This document shows, one piece after another, positions 6,889-15,349 of a DNA stretch of 40,400 bases. The stretch's first letter is position 1. Each line of letters begins with the position of its first letter. The notes beneath the pieces are model-generated. The model did not search any database and was not told where the DNA came from. It saw nothing but the letters and a program-made list of their open reading frames with translations. The position numbers were made by a program, and so were the translations under genes. The DNA is from an uncultured Bacteroidota bacterium (GTDB lineage: Bacteria > Bacteroidota > Bacteroidia > Flavobacteriales > Flavobacteriaceae): assembly GCA_903824755.1 (NCBI GenBank), contig CAIJXW010000073.1, positions 1-40,400 on the forward strand, given 5' to 3'.

Positions 6889-8433
6889 GTGAATAAAGAA
6901 TTAATCATCAGATCTAGTTCTGAAGCAGTAGATTTTGCCTTATTAAAAGATGGAAAACTAATTGAATTACACAAACAAGAAGAGACAAGCAATTTTCAAG
7001 TTGGCGATATATTTATTGCCAAAGTTAGAAAACCAGTTGCAGGACTTAACGCTGCTTTTGTAAATGTAGGCTACGAAAAAGATGCCTTCTTACATTATCA
7101 TGATTTAGGACCAAATTTAACTTCCCAATTGAAATTCATTAAACTTGTAAGCGCAGGTAAATTAAAAGATTTCTCCCTAAAAAACTTTCAGTTTGAAAAA
7201 GAAATTGATAAAGACGGAACAGTTTCAGATATTCTGAATCCAAACCAGTCAATTTTAGTACAAGTTGTAAAAGAACCTATCTCTACAAAAGGACCAAGAA
7301 TTAGTTCAGAGCTTTCTCTTGCCGGTAGATATATAGTGCTCGTGCCGTTTTCTGACCGTGTTTCTATTTCACAAAAAATAGAAGAAAAATCAGAAAAAGA
7401 CCGTCTAAAAAAACTTGTACAATCCATCAAACCAAAAGGATTTGGCGTTATTGTTAGAACAGTAGCCGAAGGCAAAAAAATAGCCGAACTAGAAAAAGAC
7501 ATGGAAAATCTGCTCAGCAGATGGACAGCCATGTGTAAAAAATTACCAACCGCACATCATCCTTCAAAAGTATTAGGAGAACTCAACAGAGCTTCCTCAA
7601 TATTAAGAGATGTCTTCAATGATTCCTTCAGTGGAATTCATATTGATGATGAAGAGTTGTATAACGAAACGAAGGACTATTTAGAAGAAATAGCACCCTC
7701 AAAACAATCAATTGTTAAATTTTATCAGTCGAACGATACCCCTATATTTGAAAAATACAATATAGAAAGGCAAATCAAAACTTCATTTGGCAAAACAGTC
7801 TCGATGAGCAAAGGAGCCTACTTGATTATAGAACACACTGAAGCTCTTCACGTTATAGACGTAAACAGCGGAAACCGTTCCAACAAGGCCACCAATCAAG
7901 AAGACACCGCAATGGAAGTAAACATGATAGCCGCTGCCGAAATCGCCAGACAACTTCGTTTGCGTGATATGGGCGGAATTATCGTTGTCGATTTTATCGA
8001 TTTGTCTAATCCAGACAACAGAAAAGTGCTCTATGACTTCCTAAAAGAAGAAATGAGCGATGATAAAGCAAAACACAAAATCTTGCCGCCAAGCAAATTT
8101 GGATTAGTCCAAATAACGCGACAAAGAGTACGGCCAGAAGTAAATATTAAAACTAGAGAAGAAGACCCAAACAATGAAAATGGCGAAATAGAAGCCCCAA
8201 TATTAATCATTGACAGGATCGCTTCCGACCTAGAAAGAATATCAAAAACCCACGAAAATGTCGTTCTAAACGTACACCCATTCGTGGCCGCATACCTTAC
8301 AAAAGGATTTCCATCAATTCGTTTCAAATGGTTTTTAGAACGAAAAAAATGGGTGAAAATCATACCACGTGACGCTTACACGTATTTAGAATATCATTTC
8401 TTTAACAATAAAGGAAAATATATTAAAGATTAA
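6889..8433 (+). CDS. rng: Ribonuclease E/G family protein
   Basis: A 514-residue endoribonuclease starting at GTG 6889 (NKELIIRSSSEAVDFALLKDGKL). The S1 domain (residues of about 35-120) includes GDIFIAKVRKPVAGLNAAFVNVGYEKDAFLH. The RNase H-like and catalytic core has the metal-site motifs EALHVIDVNSGNRS and GGIIVVDFIDLSN. No E. coli-type degradosome scaffold follows, so size and layout are those of RNase G or short RNase E. The likely role is rRNA maturation and mRNA decay. A strong terminator follows directly. Confidence 0.95.
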   Translation: MNKELIIRSSSEAVDFALLKDGKLIELHKQEETSNFQVGDIFIAKVRKPVAGLNAAFVNVGYEKDAFLHYHDLGPNLTSQLKFIKLVSAGKLKDFSLKNFQFEKEIDKDGTVSDILNPNQSILVQVVKEPISTKGPRISSELSLAGRYIVLVPFSDRVSISQKIEEKSEKDRLKKLVQSIKPKGFGVIVRTVAEGKKIAELEKDMENLLSRWTAMCKKLPTAHHPSKVLGELNRASSILRDVFNDSFSGIHIDDEELYNETKDYLEEIAPSKQSIVKFYQSNDTPIFEKYNIERQIKTSFGKTVSMSKGAYLIIEHTEALHVIDVNSGNRSNKATNQEDTAMEVNMIAAAEIARQLRLRDMGGIIVVDFIDLSNPDNRKVLYDFLKEEMSDDKAKHKILPPSKFGLVQITRQRVRPEVNIKTREEDPNNENGEIEAPILIIDRIASDLERISKTHENVVLNVHPFVAAYLTKGFPSIRFKWFLERKKWVKIIPRDAYTYLEYHFFNNKGKYIKD

Positions 8434-8436
8434 ATC

Positions 8437-8469
8437 AAAACCGCCTTTTGTGAGATTGGCGGTTTTTTT
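8437..8469 (+). terminator. Intrinsic terminator of rng
   Basis: The GC-rich stem AAAACCGCC/GGCGGTTTT (8437-8445 with 8458-8466) is followed by a T run to 8469. Confidence 0.92.
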
Positions 8470-8504
8470 GTGTCCAAAAGTCAACGAGCGATTTATTGAA
8501 ATAA

Positions 8505-8533
8505 CGTCATTGCGAGCAATAAACGAAGCAATC
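8505..8533 (+). repeat. Short palindromic repeat-like sequence CATTGCGA...CGAAGCAATC
   Basis: CGTCATTGCGAGCAATAAAC then GAAGCAATC contains ATTGC/GCAAT inverted pairs. From memory, closely similar strings (GTCATTGCGAGGAACGAAGC) recur in intergenic regions of many bacteria as a dispersed palindrome. It directly abuts the 84-nt element at 8534. I see only one copy in this window. Confidence 0.5.
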
Positions 8534-8617
8534 TTTTTTTTGGAGCTATTTCCAGCTATTCACTTCAATCTTTATTGTTAAAAAAACAATAAAGGATTTC
8601 CGTTTCTATCTGGGCTA
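8534..8617 (+). repeat. Dispersed structured repeat, copy A
   Basis: T8 followed by a 76-nt unit from GGAGCTATT to GGGCTA. It can fold with an outer stem AGC...GCT, an inner CCAG/CTGG, and a central hairpin CTTTATTGTT/AACAATAAAG around an A-rich loop. The copy at 20208-20291 has identical length and ends, and its stems differ in sequence yet still pair. Copy A lies between the rng terminator and the 3' end of tadA (antisense to tadA). Confidence 0.8.
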
Positions 8618-8638
8618 GGGGATTTGATATATTTAAGA

Positions 8639-9082
8639 TTATTTTCGTTTCCCTGCAAAAAATCGCTTCATTAATTCCGATGACTCCTCTGCCATAACCC
8701 CTCGAACAACAGTAGTTTTTGGGTGCAATTGCGTACCCATTTTCTCAAAACCCCGATGCTCATCACTAGCCCCAAAAACAATTTTCGAAATCTGGCTCCA
8801 ATACAAAGCCCCAGCACACATCTGGCAAGGTTCAAGCGTAACATAGAGCGTGCAGCCCATCAAATATTTACCCCCAAGAAAATTCGCCGCCGAAGTAATG
8901 GCCTGCATTTCTGCATGGGCAGTAACATCGTTCAATAATTCGGTGAGATTGTGGGTTCTAGCAATGATTTTATTATCAATAACAATTAATGCTCCAACAG
9001 GAATTTCGCCTTTTTCAAAAGCAATTTCAGCTTCCTGCAAAGCTTTTTTCATAAAATAGTCGTCGCTGAAAGGATTTTTCAT
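8639..9082 (-). CDS. tadA: tRNA-specific adenosine deaminase TadA
   Basis: A 147-residue zinc deaminase that converts A34 to inosine in tRNA. The start is ATG 9082 (MKNPFSDDYFMKKALQEAEI); the longer in-frame extension would cross the dxs start and the promoter. The catalytic signature is His56-Ala-Glu58 (TAHAEMQAI) with PCQMC (Cys86, Cys89) as the remaining zinc ligands. Also seen are GEIPVGALIV and the C-terminal ESSELMKRFFAGKRK helix typical of TadA. Divergent from dxs with overlapping promoters. Confidence 0.95.
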   Translation of the reverse strand: MKNPFSDDYFMKKALQEAEIAFEKGEIPVGALIVIDNKIIARTHNLTELLNDVTAHAEMQAITSAANFLGGKYLMGCTLYVTLEPCQMCAGALYWSQISKIVFGASDEHRGFEKMGTQLHPKTTVVRGVMAEESSELMKRFFAGKRK

Positions 9083-9122
9083 ATTTTTCAAAACCCAAAA
9101 AAGGGAATTTTTAAGTTCCCAA

Positions 9123-9154
9123 CAAAAATACAATTTCAAATCGTACATTTGCAA
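9123..9154 (-). promoter_or_regulatory. Promoter for tadA
   Basis: Minus-strand TATTTTTG (9123-9130) with TTG at 9152-9154, spacing 21 bp. The -33 element lies at the junction of the dxs -7 element and start codon, so the two divergent promoters share DNA. Confidence 0.65.
9144..9151 (+). promoter_or_regulatory. -7 element immediately upstream of the dxs start codon
   Basis: TACATTTG ends 4 nt before the dxs ATG (9156). If used, transcription would start at or within a few nt of the start codon, giving a leaderless or near-leaderless mRNA. No TTG is seen at the -33 distance. Confidence 0.5.
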
Positions 9155-9155
9155 T

Positions 9156-10925
9156 ATGTCAAACAATTTACTTTCAAATATAAATTCGCCTACCGATTTA
9201 AGGCTTCTTGAAGAAGGTCAACTTCCTCAATTAGCCCAAGAATTACGCGAATTTATTATTGATGTCGTGGCTACAAAAGAAGGTCATTTAGGAGCAAGTT
9301 TGGGCGTTGTCGAACTGACAATCGCTTTGCACTATGTCTTCGATACCCCAAATGATTTACTAGTTTGGGACGTAGGTCATCAAGCCTATGGACATAAAAT
9401 CCTTACTGGAAGACGAAATAATTTTCATACGAATAGGCAACTAAACGGGATATCAGGTTTTCCAAAACGCAGCGAAAGCAACTTCGACACCTTTGGCGTA
9501 GGCCACTCTTCGACTTCTATCTCGGCAGCATTAGGAATGGCAATTGCATCAAATCTGAAAGGCGATTTTGAGAAACAGCACATTGCAGTTATTGGAGACG
9601 CATCAATTGCAGCAGGAATGGCGTTTGAAGGACTGAATCACGCTGGAGTTACCGATGCAAATTTATTGGTAATTCTGAACGATAATGCTATCGGAATAGA
9701 CCCAAGCGTTGGGGCTTTAAAAAATTATTTGACCGCCGTAAAAGATGGTAAAAATCCTAGGCAAAACAATATGATTAAGTCCTTGAATTTTGATTATTCT
9801 GGTCCAATTGACGGTCACGATATTGTTGCAGTTCTCAATGAATTAAAACGATTACGCAATATAAAAGGCCCAAAATTTCTTCATATAATTACCACAAAAG
9901 GAAAGGGATTGCAACAAGCCGAAGACAATCAAGTGCAATATCATGCACCTGGTAAATTTGATAAAATTACGGGTGATATTATCACAAAATCCGAATTAAA
10001 TTTACCCCCAAAATACCAAGATGTGTTTGGGTTAACCATTTTAGATTTGGCGAAAGCCAATGAAAAAATAATAGGGATTACGCCCGCAATGCCTTCGGGG
10101 AGTTCATTAAAATTTATGATGGATGTTTTTCCAACACGTGCTTTTGATGTAGGAATTGCCGAGCAACATGCCGTAACATTAGCAGCAGGAATGGCAACTC
10201 AAGGCATGATTGTATATTGCAATATTTATTCTACTTTTCTGCAACGAGCTTATGATCAAGTGATTCACGATGTGGCTTTGCAAAATCTCCCCGTTATTTT
10301 CTGTTTGGATAGAGCTGGTTTGGTAGGAGAAGATGGTGCTACCCATCATGGAGTTTTTGATTTGGCCTATTTGCGTTGTGTTCCCAATATGATTGTCTAT
10401 GCCCCAATGAACGAAATTGCCCTTAGAAACATATTATATACTGCCCAATTAGGGCTGAAAAATCCTATTGCTATTCGCTATCCTCGAGGTCGTGGTGAAT
10501 TAATTGATTGGCAAAAACCATACAAAAAAATTGAAATTGGAAAGGCAAATTACCTTAAAGAAGGAACGGTTACTGCCGTTTTATCAAATGGTACAATTGG
10601 AAACATCGTCACTTTGGCATTGGCCAAAATAAATAATTCGGAAACAATTGCTCACTATGATTTTGCTTTTGTAAAACCATTAGATGAAAACGAGTTGCAT
10701 ATTATCTTTAATGAATTTGAAAAAATAATAACTATCGAAGAAGGTGTAATAAAAGGTGGTTTTGGAAGTGTAATTCTAGAATTTGCCTCCGAAAACAAGT
10801 ATCCAAATCCGATATTAAATTTAGGAATTCCGGACGAATTTATAGAGCATGGTACGGTCGATGAATTGCAACAATATTGTAAAATTGACGTTGAAAGTCT
10901 TGTAAGCATTTTTTCAAATTTATAA
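9156..10925 (+). CDS. dxs: 1-deoxy-D-xylulose-5-phosphate synthase
   Basis: A 589-residue thiamine-diphosphate enzyme joining pyruvate and glyceraldehyde 3-phosphate, the first step of the MEP isoprenoid pathway. Visible motifs: WDVGHQAYGHKILTGRR, GHSSTSISAALGMA, the ThDP/Mg site GDASIAAGMAFEGLNHAG with LNDNAIGID, the second-domain catalytic Glu region FDVGIAEQHAVTLAAGMA, and DRAGLVGEDGATHHGVFD. The length is slightly shorter than E. coli Dxs (about 620), normal for Bacteroidota. It is followed 27 nt later by a DUF3078 gene that may be co-transcribed. Confidence 0.97.
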   Translation: MSNNLLSNINSPTDLRLLEEGQLPQLAQELREFIIDVVATKEGHLGASLGVVELTIALHYVFDTPNDLLVWDVGHQAYGHKILTGRRNNFHTNRQLNGISGFPKRSESNFDTFGVGHSSTSISAALGMAIASNLKGDFEKQHIAVIGDASIAAGMAFEGLNHAGVTDANLLVILNDNAIGIDPSVGALKNYLTAVKDGKNPRQNNMIKSLNFDYSGPIDGHDIVAVLNELKRLRNIKGPKFLHIITTKGKGLQQAEDNQVQYHAPGKFDKITGDIITKSELNLPPKYQDVFGLTILDLAKANEKIIGITPAMPSGSSLKFMMDVFPTRAFDVGIAEQHAVTLAAGMATQGMIVYCNIYSTFLQRAYDQVIHDVALQNLPVIFCLDRAGLVGEDGATHHGVFDLAYLRCVPNMIVYAPMNEIALRNILYTAQLGLKNPIAIRYPRGRGELIDWQKPYKKIEIGKANYLKEGTVTAVLSNGTIGNIVTLALAKINNSETIAHYDFAFVKPLDENELHIIFNEFEKIITIEEGVIKGGFGSVILEFASENKYPNPILNLGIPDEFIEHGTVDELQQYCKIDVESLVSIFSNL

Positions 10926-10952
10926 ATCTGAATTATAGTATCTATTTTTTAT

Positions 10953-11900
10953 ATGAAATTGAGTCGTTTATTTTTCATTATTTTAGCTACAATTACGCTA
11001 AATAGTTATTCTCAAATAGCGGAGCTTCCTTCCAAAAAAGATACTGTTTCTTACTGGAAATCAAAAAATACTATTGGTTTTGACCTCAACGAGATTGCAT
11101 TCGTTAACTGGAGTGCTGGAGGGAACAGTTCTGTTTCAGGGATTTTGAAAGGGAATTTCACGCGTTCTTATTTATATAAAAACATAAAATGGTATAACGA
11201 GCTAATTGTGCGTTATGGAGTGAACAAACAAGATGGGCTGGACGTGCGAAAAACCGATGATGTTTTGTCATTTGCTTCTACTTTTGGCCACCGAAAAGAC
11301 TCAATATCCAATTGGTTTCACTCGGCAAAATTTAATTTCAACTCGCAATTCACAAACGGATATGCTTATCCCAACACGAGTTATGCTATTTCGAAACCAT
11401 TCGCTCCTGCCTATTCCTTTTTAGGCGTTGGAACGGAATATGCAAACAAAGAGAAAAAATTTATATTTTATTTTTCGCCATTCACTATGAAAAACACGTT
11501 TGTATTTGATCAAAGATTGGCAAATCAAGGTGCTTTTGGGGTAAAAAAAGCCGAATATGACAGCAATGGAAATTTGGTTCGAAACGGAGAATTATCAAAA
11601 TCGGAGCTTGGCGTTTTGATTACAAATTTTTATAAAAAGGAACTATTCAAAAACATTACTTTAGAAAATCGTTTGAGTTTATATTCTGACTACATTAATA
11701 AATTTGGAAATATAGACATCGACTGGCAATTGCAATTGGATTTGGTTGTCAATGATTATGTTCGGGCTACTATTGCCACACATTTATTGTATGACGATGA
11801 CATAAAATCAAAAAAACAGGTAAACGGACAACAGGTTATCGAAGGGCCAAAGGCACAATTAAAACAACTTTTGGGAGTTGGAATTATATATTCATTCTAA
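10953..11900 (+). CDS. DUF3078 domain-containing protein, probable outer-membrane beta-barrel
   Basis: A 315-residue exported protein with signal peptide MKLSRLFFIILATITLNSYS. The sequence after cleavage (WKSKNTIGFDLNEIAFVNWSAGGNSSVSGI) is the hallmark of DUF3078. Alternating aromatic and polar strands and the final YSF C-terminus suggest an outer-membrane beta-barrel; this is inferred. Function is unknown. In my memory DUF3078 commonly follows dxs in Flavobacterium, which may reflect operon structure rather than a metabolic link. Ends in a strong terminator. Confidence 0.85.
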   Translation: MKLSRLFFIILATITLNSYSQIAELPSKKDTVSYWKSKNTIGFDLNEIAFVNWSAGGNSSVSGILKGNFTRSYLYKNIKWYNELIVRYGVNKQDGLDVRKTDDVLSFASTFGHRKDSISNWFHSAKFNFNSQFTNGYAYPNTSYAISKPFAPAYSFLGVGTEYANKEKKFIFYFSPFTMKNTFVFDQRLANQGAFGVKKAEYDSNGNLVRNGELSKSELGVLITNFYKKELFKNITLENRLSLYSDYINKFGNIDIDWQLQLDLVVNDYVRATIATHLLYDDDIKSKKQVNGQQVIEGPKAQLKQLLGVGIIYSF

Positions 11901-11935
11901 AAAAAAGCCTGAATCGATAAAGATTCAGGCTTTTT
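11901..11935. terminator. Bidirectional terminator between the DUF3078 gene and the T9SS substrate gene
   Basis: The stem AAGCCTGAATC/GATTCAGGCTT (11905-11915 with 11922-11932) has an A run before and a T run after. It serves convergent genes on both strands. Confidence 0.92.
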
Positions 11936-11953
11936 GAAATAGAGAATAAGTTC

Positions 11954-14900
11954 TTAATTTTTCACTATCTTTTGGTTATAATTTAGTGATTCACCACTAA
12001 TTTTTATCACATACATTCCCGACTGAAGGTTGCTCAAATCGATAGATTTATCATTGCTAAACTTTTCTTGTTTAACGTCATAAACAATTCTTCCGTTCAT
12101 GTCCACTACCATTATGTTGATTAGACCTGAATATTGTGGAACATTAATATTAAATTGTCCGTTTGATGGGTTTGGATATATAGAAACTGATTTTGAAGCA
12201 ATAAAACTCTCTGTTGATAAAGTGGAGGCATCAAATACTCCTGAAAAAATTCCTCTTCCGTAGGTTGCAGCAAAAACGGCGTTGTCGTTTCTTAAATCCA
12301 AATCGGTTACTTTAACATTGCTCATTCCATTGAACGATTGGTTCCAGGTTGGGGATGTTGCACTAAAAGTGTTTGTGTACCAAACGCCTAATTCAGTTCC
12401 AATAATAACTTCATTTAAGTTTAAAGGATTTTGAAGAATACATTTTACTGGAATATCTGGGAAGTTTCCTTCTTTATTTTGCCAAGTTACTCCGCCATTG
12501 GCTGTATACCAAATGCTAACTACGCCATAATTATGGAAGGTAACAAAGATGTCGTTTGAGGTTGCTCCATATTCTACATCAGAAATACTTCCTACAAAAC
12601 CTGGCCCTGTAATATTTGACCACACAGGTGGTGCTAAAGTCACATCGGTATTTGCAGATGTTACTTTCAATAATCTACCATTTCTACAACCTACCAAAAG
12701 TGTAGTCGATGTTGCTGGTGGTTTTGCAACTGCAAAAGCGGTGGCATTACTTGTTAATAAAGGGTCTGTCATAATTTGTCTAGAAACTGATGATAGCCCA
12801 ATTTTTACGTTTGTATATCTTCTGATTTGATATACAGTAGCGGTCGAAGCCGTTCCAGGGGTATAATAATCAGTATATAAAATGTTTAAATTTGAGTCTA
12901 AAACCATTGGGGTAATAAATGCTCCATTTGTTGTAGATTCAGAATTTATTGATTTTGTTGCCGTTCCAGTTGCGGATCTACTATTTATGTTTTGATTATA
13001 GACATAATTAGTAATATAGTATTTATCAGCATCTTGGTCAAACATACTAAACGCCCCATCACCAGGTTGAACTTTAACTGATGCACCAGCTGCTGCACCT
13101 GGATTTGCAAAATATTGAGAGCCGTTGTCTTGTGCTCCTGCAACAAAATAATCACCTATAAGATTTCCGCCAGTTGCTCCTGTTGGAGCAACACCTAAAC
13201 TATAAAATTGGGTAACATTAAATCCAGTATTTCTAGAAGATATTCCTGAAGAAGCTGTGGCAGTAGCCAAATTTCCTGTATAATAAACGCCGCCATCATT
13301 TCCAAAAATAGCTACATTTGAATTTCCTGGTTTGAAAGCCATAGCGTGTTGATCTGAATGTAAAGAAGTGCCTCCGTTCCAAGTTGAAATTTGAGTCCAA
13401 GCTGAACCTCCGTTTGTTGTTTTAAACAAATCGATTCCACCTACATAAAATGTTTGATCGTTGGAAGGATCTACTTCTATCAGAAGGTTATAGAAAGCCT
13501 GAGCTCCCGTAAAACCATATGTAGTTGTTCTGTCAGCAGGGTTTAATGTGCTTGCAGGTAAAGGCATTATATTTGAGGTTGCAAAACCATCTTGTGTACT
13601 AATAATTCTTACTTCTATACCGTCTGTAGATCCTGTTTGATTGATTTCTGACAAAACATAAAGCTTGTTTGGATTTGTAGAAGATACTGCTATTTGAGTT
13701 CTTGAGCCATCTGTCACAACATATTTTTGAGTAAAATTAGTTCCATCGGTTGAGGAATAAACTTTTCCGCCGCCATTTCCAAAAACGGTACTATTCATCG
13801 TTGAAACCCATATTTTATTATCGGCTCCAATAGCAATATCGTTAGGGCAATGTTTATTTCCTGTAGCAGTTAGTGGCAAGTTTATTTCTGTCCAGTTTTG
13901 TCCACCGTCTACCGACTTATACAAACCAAATTGTGGTCCTCCAAGAAAAGTAGTTGCATTTGCAGCAGCATAAAATGAATCTCCTGCCGCAGCATAAATT
14001 TCAGATACACCTGCATTATTTCTAACTTTAATATCATTTATAAATTGTATACCAGGGACTAGATTTCCAGTAAATGATCCTGGCAAAGTTATATTTAGTG
14101 TTCCGTTTATCGCTCCAGCAGCTTCTAGAATATCCCCATCGGCTTTGGAAATCATTACAGAAGGAATTGTTACATTTGGAGTAGTTCCAGGTGTAGTACC
14201 CATTGAAATAGGTTGCCCTTCGACATTATTCATCATGATTACTCCAACAGCACCGTATCCTTGAGCATTTTGGATTTTTTCAACAAATGAACATTCTCCT
14301 CTTCTAATTAAAGCAATTTTTCCGCTTAAAGAAGCTCCGTTTGAAAGTGTTGTTCCGCAACCTAATGTAGGCGTGGTAGTCCCATCACTAACAATAGCAA
14401 TATTTGCAGTTATAGCAGTAGTTACAGCTGGTCCAAAAGCCGTAGTTGCATAACATTGATAGCTTCCAGCAACAGATGTTGGGGAATTTATTGTCACACT
14501 TGTAGCCGATTGAAATGAGGACGGCCCAGTAATTCCGCCAAAAACATTTGTCCAAGTCAAACCTCCATTGGTCGATTTCCATACTCCATCACCGTTCACA
14601 TCACCGCCTACATAGGATTCTCCTGTTCCAACATAAAAAATATTGAGGTTATTTGGATCATACGTTATGCATGACACGGCCAGGTTTTCAGGAATATTTA
14701 CTCTTGTCCATGCAGAATTTGCATTTGAAATGGCAGTGTTTTTCCATAATCCACCACTAACACCTCCTGCAAAAACAGTTTCTCCAGTTGAATCGTTTGG
14801 GTCAAACATGATAGCTCTTGTTCGTCCACCTACATTTGTTGGGCCTCTTTCTACCCATGAATTATCAACTGCATCTCCTGGAACTCTTCCTAATAAAAGT

Positions 14901-15283
14901 GAATTTTTTCTTTCTGTGGCTAATTTATTTCTAAGTGTAGCTATATTTTCTGGAGTAGGGCGACCCAAAACAGGACTCATTGTTAGCTCCCATTCGCTTT
15001 CATAATATTTATTTGGAGGAAGTCCGCTTGCTTTTCTTTCCTCTTTCGAAAGGGTTATTGTTTTTTTGAATGGACTATGTTCTTGAAAATAAGCTAATTT
15101 TTTTCTTAATTCAAGTGTTTTCTTGTCAGGTTTTGAAACACTGTTTGTAATTTTTTTGGATTTAATTACTTTTTTCACTTCGGTTTTGCTAACCAATTTT
15201 TTCTTTTGTGGAGAATTCGTTTGTGAATATCCAGAAAATACAAACATCAAGGTGCAAATAGATAATAGTACGTTTTTTTTCAT
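11954..15283 (-). CDS. Large secreted beta-propeller protein with PA domain and T9SS type A sorting domain
   Basis: 1109 residues. Signal peptide (1-20, MKKNVLLSICTLMFVFSGYS), then a Lys-rich linker, then VPS10/sortilin- or BNR-like propeller segments with Asp-box-type repeats (GGVSGGLWKNT, GVWKSTNGGLTWTNVFGG, LYKSVDGGQNWTEI, LFKTTNGGSAWTQI, WYTANGGVTWQNKEG). A protease-associated (PA) domain (roughly residues 300-395; GKIALIRRGECSFVEKIQNA, GAVGVIMMNN, IPSVMISKADG) is inserted between propeller blades. The last 80 or so residues are a T9SS type A C-terminal domain (VSIYPNPSNGQFNINV, VVDMNGRIVYD, LQSGMYVIKI). It is probably exported across the outer membrane and cell-surface attached or released. 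No catalytic motif is seen; substrate binding is inferred. Confidence 0.9.
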   Translation of the reverse strand: MKKNVLLSICTLMFVFSGYSQTNSPQKKKLVSKTEVKKVIKSKKITNSVSKPDKKTLELRKKLAYFQEHSPFKKTITLSKEERKASGLPPNKYYESEWELTMSPVLGRPTPENIATLRNKLATERKNSLLLGRVPGDAVDNSWVERGPTNVGGRTRAIMFDPNDSTGETVFAGGVSGGLWKNTAISNANSAWTRVNIPENLAVSCITYDPNNLNIFYVGTGESYVGGDVNGDGVWKSTNGGLTWTNVFGGITGPSSFQSATSVTINSPTSVAGSYQCYATTAFGPAVTTAITANIAIVSDGTTTPTLGCGTTLSNGASLSGKIALIRRGECSFVEKIQNAQGYGAVGVIMMNNVEGQPISMGTTPGTTPNVTIPSVMISKADGDILEAAGAINGTLNITLPGSFTGNLVPGIQFINDIKVRNNAGVSEIYAAAGDSFYAAANATTFLGGPQFGLYKSVDGGQNWTEINLPLTATGNKHCPNDIAIGADNKIWVSTMNSTVFGNGGGKVYSSTDGTNFTQKYVVTDGSRTQIAVSSTNPNKLYVLSEINQTGSTDGIEVRIISTQDGFATSNIMPLPASTLNPADRTTTYGFTGAQAFYNLLIEVDPSNDQTFYVGGIDLFKTTNGGSAWTQISTWNGGTSLHSDQHAMAFKPGNSNVAIFGNDGGVYYTGNLATATASSGISSRNTGFNVTQFYSLGVAPTGATGGNLIGDYFVAGAQDNGSQYFANPGAAAGASVKVQPGDGAFSMFDQDADKYYITNYVYNQNINSRSATGTATKSINSESTTNGAFITPMVLDSNLNILYTDYYTPGTASTATVYQIRRYTNVKIGLSSVSRQIMTDPLLTSNATAFAVAKPPATSTTLLVGCRNGRLLKVTSANTDVTLAPPVWSNITGPGFVGSISDVEYGATSNDIFVTFHNYGVVSIWYTANGGVTWQNKEGNFPDIPVKCILQNPLNLNEVIIGTELGVWYTNTFSATSPTWNQSFNGMSNVKVTDLDLRNDNAVFAATYGRGIFSGVFDASTLSTESFIASKSVSIYPNPSNGQFNINVPQYSGLINIMVVDMNGRIVYDVKQEKFSNDKSIDLSNLQSGMYVIKISGESLNYNQKIVKN

Positions 15284-15315
15284 TATTTATTTATTTGGGG
15301 AGTTTATTATTTCGG

Positions 15316-15346
15316 TAAAGTTAGGTTTTTTTTTAAATTTCTGCAA
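15316..15346 (-). promoter_or_regulatory. Promoter for the T9SS substrate gene
   Basis: Minus-strand TAACTTTA (15316-15323), one mismatch to TAnnTTTG, with TTG (15344-15346) 20 bp upstream. It lies just beyond the dgt stop. Confidence 0.55.
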
Positions 15347-15349
15347 AAT

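Noticed and set aside
8618-8638. Target-site duplication around the 84-nt element
   Set aside because: I compared flanks of both copies and found no matching direct repeats.
8723-9059. Two plus-strand reading frames of 70 residues opposite tadA
   Set aside because: They are antisense to a clearly conserved enzyme and have no protein-like features of their own.
12549-15005. Plus-strand frames of 93 and 120 residues opposite the T9SS substrate gene
   Set aside because: Antisense to a well-supported secreted protein.
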